In this document: one piece after another, positions 1 through 6,031 of the stretch | Position numbering within the stretch: the first letter of the stretch is position 1 | Layout of the letters: every line of letters begins with the position of its first letter | DNA from: Anaerobutyricum faecale | Lineage (GTDB): Bacteria; Bacillota; Clostridia; Lachnospirales; Lachnospiraceae | Length of the DNA: 9,511 nt | Assembly (NCBI GenBank): GCA_019119645.1 | Contig: DWWR01000119.1 | Coordinates: 1-9,511 of the forward strand | Direction of reading: 5' to 3' | Made by a program: the position numbers and the translations under genes | The notes under the pieces: model-generated | The model's input: only the letters and a program-made list of their open reading frames with translations | Databases searched by the model: none | What the model was told of the DNA's origin: nothing

Positions 1-162
1 ACTCTCAGCCTGTGGGTATGCTGAGGCCGACAGCTGCAACTTAGGCAGCGTATGCTAAATTATTATCTTCAGCGTTTATATTTAATTCCGAGTTTTAACG
101 TGGTCCCGGACCACGGATGGCTGCCCCACGTGCAAAGCCCCCGTCGAAACCAGTACAAGCCC
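1..162 (-). ncRNA. ssrA: tmRNA (transfer-messenger RNA), 5' part only
   Basis: The RNA rescues stalled ribosomes together with SmpB: it enters the A site like tRNA-Ala, then templates a degradation tag. Read on the minus strand, the conserved 5' block GGTTTCGACGGGGGC lies at 151-137, followed by a GC-rich pseudoknot-like region (perfect arms CGTGGTCC and GGACCACG around a single G, about 110-94) and an A-rich stretch leading into the tag frame. After the tag stop codon, CTCAGC and GCTGAG arms (about 26-5) look like the next helix. The mature 5' end is placed at G162 because 13 bases precede the TTTCGAC block, as in Bacillus subtilis; one base of uncertainty remains. The 3' half with the T-arm and CCA end lies outside the window. 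Transcription is from its own strong promoter just downstream of lysR. Confidence 0.93.
41..73 (-). other. tmRNA tag reading frame (AEDNNLAYAA)
   Basis: The frame inside tmRNA starts at a GCT alanine resume codon (73-71) and reads A-E-D-N-N-L-A-Y-A-A before TAA at 43-41. The acidic/asparagine start and hydrophobic A-Y-A-A end match bacterial proteolysis tags recognised by ClpXP and related proteases, such as the E. coli tag ANDENYALAA. The upstream A-rich stretch is typical of the region that positions the resume codon. A start one codon earlier (AAC) cannot be excluded, but alanine is the charged residue on tmRNA, and GCT gives the canonical tag form. Confidence 0.9.
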
Positions 163-221
163 GTACTGTCTCCGGCAGGCAGATTATGCTGCTGCCGTGT
201 GGCTACGGCATGAACCGTAGT
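163..221 (-). other. Structured 5' leader of pre-tmRNA
   Basis: This is the stretch between the predicted start of transcription and the mature tmRNA 5' end. It can form two hairpins: CTACGG (220-215) with CCGTAG (208-203) around a 6-nt loop, starting almost exactly at the predicted +1; and CGGCAG (197-192) with CTGCCG (178-173). The leader also ends in GTAC, which is complementary to the GTAC inside the tmRNA 5' region. Function is unknown; it may protect the 5' end or guide RNase P processing. Confidence 0.5.
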
Positions 222-227
222 ATATTT

Positions 228-255
228 ATTATACTGAATAGAAATATTTTGTCAA
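228..255 (-). promoter_or_regulatory. Housekeeping sigma-factor promoter of ssrA
   Basis: On the minus strand a perfect -35 box TTGACA (255-250) is separated by 16 bp from a perfect -10 box TATAAT (233-228). Predicted initiation is near 221-220, about 58 nt before the mature tmRNA 5' end, so a leader must be removed, presumably by RNase P. The -35 lies 46 bp beyond the lysR stop codon, and I see no terminator between them. Confidence 0.9.
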
Positions 256-301
256 GCACATTTTTCAGCCCTGTGTTCTGTATGATTCTTTCACTTAGTA
301 C

Positions 302-1183
302 TTATCTATTCTTTTCCTCTTTTTTTAAAAAATCAAGAAATTTTTCCAGAGATTTTGTGTGATATTTTTCTGTGCGGACCAGAGCAAACATACGATTTTC
401 CATCCGGACATTCTTCAGGCTGATACGCCGCAGTCTTCCAAGAGCCAGGGAATCCATCAGCAGTTTTTCCGGCAGAACCGCAATTCCCAGGCCTTCCTCC
501 GCCGCCTTAATCAAAGCGAAGGAATTCACGCTCTCCCAGACCGGCACGGCTGTACAGCCGACGACAGCCAGCATGTTGTCAAAGGTATCACGAATAGCAC
601 TTCCCGGCTCGCGGAGAAGGAGCGGATAACGAACAAGCTCCAGAAGTGTGAGAGGTCCGGCCGGCAGTGTAAAGTCCGGCGCACAAACTGCCTGCAGGGA
701 ATAACTGCCAAGAGGAATCGCCAAAAAGTTTCCCCGGGGCATGGTTCCCTCCCAGAAAGCGGCGTCTGCTCCGCCATTGTTCAAAAGATCAAGACACGTC
801 TGCGCACTCTCCACCCGCACCGATATATGCAGTTCCGGCATTTCCCGGCGGATGTTGGAAAGAATGCGTGGCAGCAGAAATGAGGCTATCGTAATACTTG
901 ACGCGACATGAATCGGTATATTCTCCTCGAGATGGGGAATTCTCCGGTCCAGATCCCGGCAGGCGGTGAGGATTCCTTTGGCTTCATCAAGAAGCATTTC
1001 TCCGCAGGGCGTCAGCGCCACTCCTTTGGGCAGTCTGTAAAAAAGATCCGCCCCTGTCTGTTTTTCCAGTTCCGCCACAGCATGAGAGACCGCTGACTGG
1101 GTAATATATAGTTTTCTTGCCGCTCCGGTAAATGTTCCTGTCTGCGCGATGGCCTCCAGAATTTCCAGATGTCTCAATATCAT
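302..1183 (-). CDS. LysR-family transcriptional regulator
   Basis: This is a 293-residue protein, the usual length for the family. The N-terminal winged helix-turn-helix spans about residues 1-60, with the characteristic run TGTFTGAARKLYITQSAVSHA (around 15-35) followed by LEKQTGADLFYR. The effector-binding domain covers about 88-290 and includes the typical segment EEGLGIAVLPE (229-239). The start is ATG at 1183, with AGAAGGAAGGTG upstream as ribosome binding site. It is transcribed divergently from the CHR-transporter pair at 1320-2459 across a 136-bp gap, the classic arrangement for a LysR regulator acting on its neighbour. By family analogy it would bind that gap and respond to a small effector, perhaps the transported anion, but the effector is not readable from the sequence. 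No intrinsic terminator follows it before the ssrA promoter. Confidence 0.9.
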   Translation of the reverse strand: MILRHLEILEAIAQTGTFTGAARKLYITQSAVSHAVAELEKQTGADLFYRLPKGVALTPCGEMLLDEAKGILTACRDLDRRIPHLEENIPIHVASSITIASFLLPRILSNIRREMPELHISVRVESAQTCLDLLNNGGADAAFWEGTMPRGNFLAIPLGSYSLQAVCAPDFTLPAGPLTLLELVRYPLLLREPGSAIRDTFDNMLAVVGCTAVPVWESVNSFALIKAAEEGLGIAVLPEKLLMDSLALGRLRRISLKNVRMENRMFALVRTEKYHTKSLEKFLDFLKKEEKNR

Positions 1184-1319
1184 ACCCGCACCTTCCTTCT
1201 TTTGCTATAAATACTATTCATGGGTTTTATTAAATAATAGCATTATACAGATTGCACGGCAAGGAGTATAATAGGCCAGTGTACAATACGATTTTAATCA
1301 GAGAAACGAGGGATGCAAC
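1184..1319. promoter_or_regulatory. Divergent control region, lysR / chrA pair
   Basis: A plus-strand promoter candidate is TATACA (1244-1249), 17 bp, TATAAT (1267-1272), which would serve the transporter genes. Upstream of it lies an imperfect inverted repeat, TACTATT (1212-1218) and AATAGCA (1236-1242, one mismatch), plus the inner palindrome ATTAAATAAT (1229-1238). An AT-rich dyad at this position, just upstream of the -35 of the target gene and over the lysR start region, is where LysR proteins usually bind. I see no clear promoter for lysR itself. Confidence 0.45.
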
Positions 1320-1883
1320 TTGTGTGAAGAAAGAAAAGAAAAATTAAAACAGTATCTCTGGCTGCTGGGCATCAATTTGTTTATCAGCGCTTTTACCTTT
1401 GGCGGGGGATATGTGGTCGTGCCGATGATCCGGCAGTATTTTGTGCTAAAAAAGGGATATTTCAGTGAAGAAGAACTGATGGATATGGCCGCCGTGGCCC
1501 AGTCCACCCCCGGAGCCATCGCTGTCAATCTGTCCGCTCTGGCAGGATACCGTACTGCCGGGATGGCGGGCGCCGTCATCAGCTGTGTGGCCGCGGTGCT
1601 GCCGCCGCTGATCATTCTCGGAACAATATCTGCTTTCTACCACATATTTATTTCCAATGCGGTCCTCGCCGCGGTTTTAAAGGGAATGGAAGCAGGGGTT
1701 GCCGCGGTAATGGCGGATATGATCACAGACATGTGCGCCATGGTTCTCCGGGAACGCTCTGTTTTCTTGTCTCTGATGATACCGGCAACTTTTCTTCTTA
1801 ATTTTGTTTTTCATATCAATGCCGTTCTTCTTCTCATTTGCTGCTGTATTTTGTGTGTGGGACGGATTTGTCTGATCAGATAG
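1320..1883 (+). CDS. CHR-family (chromate-type) transporter, first half-size subunit
   Basis: This 187-residue membrane protein contains the CHR (chromate ion transporter, ChrA) domain. Signature motifs are FTFGGGYVVVP (25-35) near the first membrane segment and AQSTPGAIAVNLSALAGYRTAG (60-81), followed by hydrophobic segments at about 84-110, 114-135 and 148-180. Many ChrA proteins carry two such domains in about 400 residues; here each half is its own gene, the short-chain arrangement, and the two products probably form a heterodimer. Chromate efflux is known for some family members, but the natural substrate here is not established. The start is TTG at 1320, with GAGG (1308-1311) 8 bases upstream; no in-frame ATG exists before the essential GGGY motif. 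An out-of-frame ATG at 1313 opens only a four-codon frame. The next gene follows after 9 bases. Confidence 0.9.
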   Translation: MCEERKEKLKQYLWLLGINLFISAFTFGGGYVVVPMIRQYFVLKKGYFSEEELMDMAAVAQSTPGAIAVNLSALAGYRTAGMAGAVISCVAAVLPPLIILGTISAFYHIFISNAVLAAVLKGMEAGVAAVMADMITDMCAMVLRERSVFLSLMIPATFLLNFVFHINAVLLLICCCILCVGRICLIR

Positions 1884-1892
1884 GAGTAGACG

Positions 1893-2459
1893 ATGAATAC
1901 ATTATGGATATTATTCTGGACTTTTTTAAAAATTGGTCTTTTCAGCATCGGCGGAGGCTATGCGGTGATTCCCCTGATCCAGGAACAAGTGGTGGAATCC
2001 TGCGGCTGGATCAGCGCCAAAACATTTTCGGACATTATTACCATATCACAAATGACGCCGGGACCACTGGCCGTCAACACCTCCACCTTTGTGGGACTCC
2101 AGATTGCCGGCATCGGCGGAGCGGTGGCCGCCACCGCCGGCTGTGTATTGTGCGGCGTGGTCATCTCCCTTGCACTGTTCCGTTTTTTCCGGAAACATCA
2201 GGATTCTTCTTACATTTTTGAATTGTTAAAAGGACTGAAATCTGCCTCGCTGGGTCTGATCATCTCCGCCGCTGCCACGATCTTTCTGCTGGCCTTATTT
2301 GGCAGTCAGACCATAAGACCGGAAGATATGCTGCATAACCTGAATCTCCCGGCTGCTCTATTGTTTCTGGCAGGTTTCTTTATTCTTCGCCGCAAAAAAT
2401 GCGGTCCTGTACTTTTGATGCTTTTGTGCGGAGGCGCCGGACTGTTTTTCTATCTTTAA
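1893..2459 (+). CDS. CHR-family (chromate-type) transporter, second half-size subunit
   Basis: This 188-residue protein is the second single-domain CHR subunit. It carries FSIGGGYAVIP (17-27) and SQMTPGPLAVNTSTFVGLQIAG (52-73), the same two signatures as its neighbour but clearly diverged, as expected of paired N- and C-type halves. Hydrophobic segments lie at about 5-30, 73-97, 115-137 and 152-186, with a basic loop RRKKC at 166-170. The ATG at 1893 is preceded by TAGGAG, which overlaps the stop codon of the first subunit, so the two are translationally close and surely one operon. It ends 28 bp from the convergent smpB end, and I see no convincing terminator in that gap. Substrate assignment to chromate rests on family membership only. 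Confidence 0.9.
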   Translation: MNTLWILFWTFLKIGLFSIGGGYAVIPLIQEQVVESCGWISAKTFSDIITISQMTPGPLAVNTSTFVGLQIAGIGGAVAATAGCVLCGVVISLALFRFFRKHQDSSYIFELLKGLKSASLGLIISAAATIFLLALFGSQTIRPEDMLHNLNLPAALLFLAGFFILRRKKCGPVLLMLLCGGAGLFFYL

Positions 2460-2487
2460 CATACTGCGTCCGGCTGCCTTATGCCAT

Positions 2488-2958
2488 TTATCCCAGATTC
2501 CGGATCTTAAAATCTCTCTGGGCTTCCCGCTGCGCGTCCTTTTTGGCGATATCCTGCCGCTTGTCATAAAGTTTCTTGCCCCGGGCCAGGCCGATCTCTA
2601 CTTTTACAAGGCTGCCTTTCAGGTACACCTTCAGGGGCATGATCGTATAGCCTTTCATTTTGACCTGACTTTCCAGCTTACGAATCTCCGCCTTGTGAAG
2701 GAGAAGCTTCCTGGTGCGCAGAGGATCCTTATTAAAAATATTTCCTTTCTCGTAAGGACTGATGTGCATATGCTGAATCAGCACTTCTCCCCGGTTGATG
2801 GTGATAAACGCCTCTTTGATACTGCATTTTCCCATGCGCAGAGACTTCACCTCCGTACCGTGGAGAGCGATGCCCGCTTCATATTTCTCATCTATAAAAT
2901 AATCATGATACGCCTTCTTGTTATTCGCGATCAGGCGGATATTTTCTGATTTTGCCAC
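2488..2958 (-). CDS. smpB: SsrA-binding protein SmpB
   Basis: SmpB binds the tRNA-like domain of tmRNA and brings it to stalled ribosomes for trans-translation. The 156-residue length is typical. Conserved blocks are the beta-barrel segment AGIALHGTEVKSLR (28-41), ISPYEKGN (66-73), RKLLLHKAEI (83-92), and the basic C-terminal tail LARGKKLYDKRQDIAKKDAQR (124-144), which enters the mRNA channel of the ribosome. The start is GTG at 2958 with AAGGAGAGG about 5 bases upstream. It lies 106 bp downstream of rnr on the same strand. Its RNA partner ssrA is not immediately downstream as usual but about 2.3 kb further on, behind the lysR-CHR transporter block. Confidence 0.97.
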   Translation of the reverse strand: MAKSENIRLIANNKKAYHDYFIDEKYEAGIALHGTEVKSLRMGKCSIKEAFITINRGEVLIQHMHISPYEKGNIFNKDPLRTRKLLLHKAEIRKLESQVKMKGYTIMPLKVYLKGSLVKVEIGLARGKKLYDKRQDIAKKDAQREAQRDFKIRNLG

Positions 2959-2987
2959 TGTTTCCTCTCCTTTTCTGTTTTCATCCC

Positions 2988-3024
2988 GGCAGCTTACCGG
3001 TCTTTTATTTCTGTCCCGGCTGCC
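2988..3024 (-). other. Bulged hairpin in the rnr-smpB gap
   Basis: GGCAGC (2988-2993) pairs with GCTGCC (3019-3024), and a further CGG/CCG pairing (2998-3000 with 3016-3018) extends it after a bulge, leaving a 15-nt loop. No T-run follows on either strand, so it does not look like a terminator. It could be an mRNA processing or stability element between the two cistrons. Confidence 0.4.
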
Positions 3025-3064
3025 ACCTGCATATTAGCTTCTGTCTTCGCCCCAGCTGTCATGC

Positions 3065-5440
3065 TCAGATCTCTCTCACATCTTTCTTCGCATAGAGATT
3101 TAAGAGACGGTCTGCTTCCTCATCATCCAGCCAGTCATTTTTTGCGATATCATCTTTACTCTGAATCCAGCCTTCCTCCTCGTCGGAATACCATTCCTCC
3201 TCGGTACCATCAAAGAGAATCTCCTCTTCTCGGGAAGAATCGTCATTTTCGCTGCCGGCGGTATTATATTTCTCTCCATGCACATCCCAGCCGGCGGCGG
3301 CAGAGAATTCTTCCAGCACAAAATCAATGGTTTTTGCAGCTTTGCTGGCTGAAGCCATGACCACCCGCACTTTCTGCCCCAGGGTAAAGACACGTCCGGT
3401 CCGCTTGCCTTCCAGACGGTACTGCTGCTCGTCAAAAAGATAGTAGTCATCCATCAGGCTCTGGGTGGAAACCATACCTTCCACGGTATTTTCCAGCTCC
3501 ACAAAGAAACCTTTGGCGGTAACGCCGGAGATTACGCCATCGAAAGCGTCCCCGATGAATTTTTCCATATATTCCACTTTCTTGAGCTTCTCCACTTCCC
3601 GCTCGGCGTCCTGAGCCCGGCGTTCCCGTTTGGAACTCTGCTCCGCCACCGACGGAAGAATCGCCTCATAATGCTCTACTCGTTTCCGGTTCAGCCGTCC
3701 ATGGATGTTCTCTTTAATGATTCTGTGAATCTGCAGATCCGGATACCGGCGAATCGGCGAAGTAAAATGAGTATAATACTGGGTGGACAGGCCAAAATGC
3801 CCCACATTCAGGGTGGAATATCTCGCCTGTTTCATGGACCGCAGGGCCAGACGGCTGATCAGCGCTTCTTCCGGCTCTCCTTCCAGGGAAAAAAGCAGCT
3901 TCTGAATCTCTTTTGGATGAAAATGTTCTCTCCCTGTCTTCATATAGAAGCCGAAATTGCGAATGAAGGTGTCCAGCCGGGCAATCTTGTCCGGGTCCGG
4001 CTCCTCATGGGTTCGGTATACAAACGGCAACTCCTGCCAGAAATAATCTTCCGCCACGGTCTCATTGGCCAGAAGCATGAAATCTTCAATAATATCCGTA
4101 GCCACATTTCTCTCATAAGGATGAATGTCCGTCGGATATCCGTCCTTATCGAGAACGATCTTGGATTCTGGAAAATCAAAATCAATAGCGCCGCGCTTTC
4201 TTCTTTTTTCTTTCAGGACGGCGGCCGCCTCTTTCATAAGAAAACACAATTCCCGGATATCCTCCCTCTCGCCTTCCGGATGCGGCTGTCCTTCCAGAAT
4301 TGCCTTTACTCCCGTATAACTCATCCGTTTATCCACTCGTATGACGGACTCCACGATCTGATGTCCGATGACATTTCCCCTGGCATCCACCTGCATAACG
4401 CAGCTTAACGCCAAACGGTCCACGCCGGCATTGAGGGAACAGATCCCATTGGACAGCTCCCGCGGAAGCATCGGAATGACCCGGTCACAGAGGTACACAC
4501 TGGTTCCCCGTTCCAGTGCCTCCTTGTCAAGAGGAGCACCCTCCTTCACATAATTACTCACGTCCGCGATGTGCACGCCCAGCTCATATCCATCTCCCTG
4601 CCGGCTTAGCGTAATGGCGTCATCCAGATCCTTAGCATCCTCACCGTCGATGGTCACCGTAAGCAGATTCCGGAAATCCGTCCTGTTTTCCCCTTTTGGA
4701 ATCGTCACCTCATCCGGAATGGATCTGGCCTCCCGCATCACTTCGCCGGAAAATGTATCAGGAATCCCGAAGGCCCGCACGATGGCCGTGATATCGGTGG
4801 ACGGATCATCGGTGTTACCGATAATCTCCACAATACGCCCCTCCGGCTTTTTGTCTCTGGTTCCATAGTTCAACAGCTCCACCACCACTTTATCATTATT
4901 CATGGCAGCATCACAGTCTTTTTTGGAAATGAACACATCCTGCCCGTAATGGGTATCGTCCGGACGGACAAATCCAAAAGATCTGCTCTTCATAAAGGTG
5001 CCTACCAGGGTCTTGGTCCCTCTCTCCAGAACCTTCACCACAACGCCCTCTCTGCGTTTTCCCTCTCCGTGGCTTTCCCGGGAGATCTTCACCCTCACCA
5101 CATCTTTATGGAAGGCCCCGCCCGTATAAGGCGCAGGGATAAAAATGTCTTCCGGCTCTCCCTCCACCGTCACAAAACCAAACCCTCTCGGGTGAGCGGT
5201 GAACACGCCTACCAGACTCTCCTGATCCGCCTTCACGTATTTTCCTCTGGCGGTAAGTTCCACGCTGCCTTCCGCCACCAGCGCATCCAGGACCTCTCTC
5301 AATTTATCTTTCTCATTATGAGGAACATTCATCAGATAAGCCATTTCCTTAAACTTCAGAGGAATGTACTCTTCGTCATAAATCATGTTCCGTATACTTT
5401 CTTTTCTCTGTTCAAATATTTTTCTATCTTCTATTGTCAC
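3065..5440 (-). CDS. rnr: Ribonuclease R (3'-to-5' exoribonuclease)
   Basis: This processive, structure-unwinding 3'-to-5' exoribonuclease belongs to the RNase II/R family; RNase R also degrades the defective mRNA in tmRNA rescue. In 791 residues the order is: N-terminal helical region (1-70), cold-shock domains LVGVFTAHPRGFGFV (76-90) and LVGTFMKSRSFGFV (145-158), the RNB catalytic domain from about 250, and an S1 domain (about 630-710). The metal-binding cluster DGEDAKDLDD supplies D265, D271, D273 and D274, corresponding to the catalytic aspartates of E. coli RNase R, and TSPIRRYPDL (560-569) is the second active-site motif. The start is GTG at 5440 with AGGAG upstream. Unlike the lysine-rich tail of the E. 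coli enzyme, residues 731-791 are strongly acidic (24 Asp/Glu in 61). It is separated from secG by a terminator, so it needs its own promoter, which I could not pinpoint. Confidence 0.97.
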   Translation of the reverse strand: MTIEDRKIFEQRKESIRNMIYDEEYIPLKFKEMAYLMNVPHNEKDKLREVLDALVAEGSVELTARGKYVKADQESLVGVFTAHPRGFGFVTVEGEPEDIFIPAPYTGGAFHKDVVRVKISRESHGEGKRREGVVVKVLERGTKTLVGTFMKSRSFGFVRPDDTHYGQDVFISKKDCDAAMNNDKVVVELLNYGTRDKKPEGRIVEIIGNTDDPSTDITAIVRAFGIPDTFSGEVMREARSIPDEVTIPKGENRTDFRNLLTVTIDGEDAKDLDDAITLSRQGDGYELGVHIADVSNYVKEGAPLDKEALERGTSVYLCDRVIPMLPRELSNGICSLNAGVDRLALSCVMQVDARGNVIGHQIVESVIRVDKRMSYTGVKAILEGQPHPEGEREDIRELCFLMKEAAAVLKEKRRKRGAIDFDFPESKIVLDKDGYPTDIHPYERNVATDIIEDFMLLANETVAEDYFWQELPFVYRTHEEPDPDKIARLDTFIRNFGFYMKTGREHFHPKEIQKLLFSLEGEPEEALISRLALRSMKQARYSTLNVGHFGLSTQYYTHFTSPIRRYPDLQIHRIIKENIHGRLNRKRVEHYEAILPSVAEQSSKRERRAQDAEREVEKLKKVEYMEKFIGDAFDGVISGVTAKGFFVELENTVEGMVSTQSLMDDYYLFDEQQYRLEGKRTGRVFTLGQKVRVVMASASKAAKTIDFVLEEFSAAAGWDVHGEKYNTAGSENDDSSREEEILFDGTEEEWYSDEEEGWIQSKDDIAKNDWLDDEEADRLLNLYAKKDVREI

Positions 5441-5530
5441 TATAAATCTCCTGTCTTTCCATATCTTCCATATTTTACGGGTCTGTGTGCAAGTCCGTTT
5501 CAGCGAACAGATTTTTCATCCGTTTTTACT

Positions 5531-5575
5531 AAAAAATCCCCTCCTGCCGGGCAGAGTCTGCCTGGCAAAAGGGGG
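5531..5575 (-). terminator. Intrinsic terminator after secG
   Basis: Read on the minus strand, CCCC at the base and TGCCAGGCAGA pairing with the GCCGGGCA arm form a long GC-rich stem (5538-5575 with a small internal loop and about 5-nt apical loop), followed directly by ATTTTTT (5537-5531). It lies 48 bp after the secG stop codon and separates secG from rnr. Confidence 0.85.
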
Positions 5576-5620
5576 TTCTTTCACTACACATACTGTGATC
5601 ATTTATCTGTGGTCATTCAT

Positions 5621-5860
5621 TTATAGGAAAAACTTCAATTCAAGACCAATGGCAATAACGAAAAACAGAACGCCAAGGATAACCGTCGTTCTCTCCAGCT
5701 TACCCTCTCTGGTACGTCCGTGATTCTTTCTCACATAGGAATCAACCTGTCCGCTTAATGCCCCGAGTCCGGCTGACTTGCCTTCCTGCATCAATACAAC
5801 TACGATCAATGCAAGACATATTAAGATGAATAAAATTGTAACTGCTGTTCTTATCAACAT
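5621..5860 (-). CDS. secG: Preprotein translocase subunit SecG
   Basis: SecG is the small accessory subunit of the SecYEG channel that assists protein export. The 79-residue product has two membrane helices (about 6-24 and 58-76) joined by a cytoplasmic loop with the family motif LMQEGKSAGLGALSG (23-37). A longer reading from GTG at 5866 is possible, but that GTG is part of the ribosome binding site AGGAGGTGA, which is ideally spaced for the ATG at 5860, so the ATG is chosen. The gene has its own extended -10 promoter upstream and a strong terminator downstream, making it a monocistronic unit in the usual eno-secG-rnr-smpB order. Confidence 0.93.
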   Translation of the reverse strand: MLIRTAVTILFILICLALIVVVLMQEGKSAGLGALSGQVDSYVRKNHGRTREGKLERTTVILGVLFFVIAIGLELKFFL

Positions 5861-5885
5861 CTTCACCTCCTGTCATCACACACAA

Positions 5886-5923
5886 CTTGTATCATGATAA
5901 CATATTATCTTCCGCAATACAAG
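5886..5923 (-). promoter_or_regulatory. secG promoter within an inverted repeat
   Basis: On the minus strand TTGTAT (5922-5917), a 17-bp spacer and TATCAT (5899-5894) form a promoter; the TG one base before the -10 makes it an extended -10 type that tolerates the weak -35. The whole promoter is bracketed by a perfect 7-bp inverted repeat, CTTGTAT (5886-5892) and ATACAAG (5917-5923). A smaller dyad GATAA/TTATC (5896-5900, 5905-5909) sits inside, off-centre by 2 bp. The repeat could be an operator covering -35 and +1. Confidence 0.55.
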
Positions 5924-6031
5924 AGGGAAAATCTGATTCCTGCGGCGGCATCTTTGATTTTTCCGAAATATCTGTATTGTCCTCACTCTGGATCCTGTTC
6001 TCATCCGGCGGCCCCGCAGCGCTGTGGTACT

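Noticed and set aside
117..362. An 81-codon open frame on the plus strand near the left edge
   Set aside because: It overlaps the tmRNA gene, its promoter and the end of lysR; the underlying signal is the RNA gene.
359..883. A 174-codon open frame on the plus strand opposite lysR
   Set aside because: It is antisense to a complete, well-conserved LysR protein, has no recognisable domain and no ribosome binding site; it reflects the codon pattern of lysR.
3671..4408. A 245-codon open frame on the plus strand opposite rnr
   Set aside because: It lies fully inside the RNB catalytic region of RNase R on the other strand; the translation has no family features.
4949..5626. A 225-codon open frame on the plus strand spanning the rnr start and the secG terminator
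   Set aside because: It is antisense to rnr and crosses a clear intrinsic terminator and the secG end; no start signals.
5866..5866. GTG at 5866 as the secG start
   Set aside because: The GTG is part of the ribosome binding site AGGAGGTGA, which is correctly spaced for the ATG at 5860.
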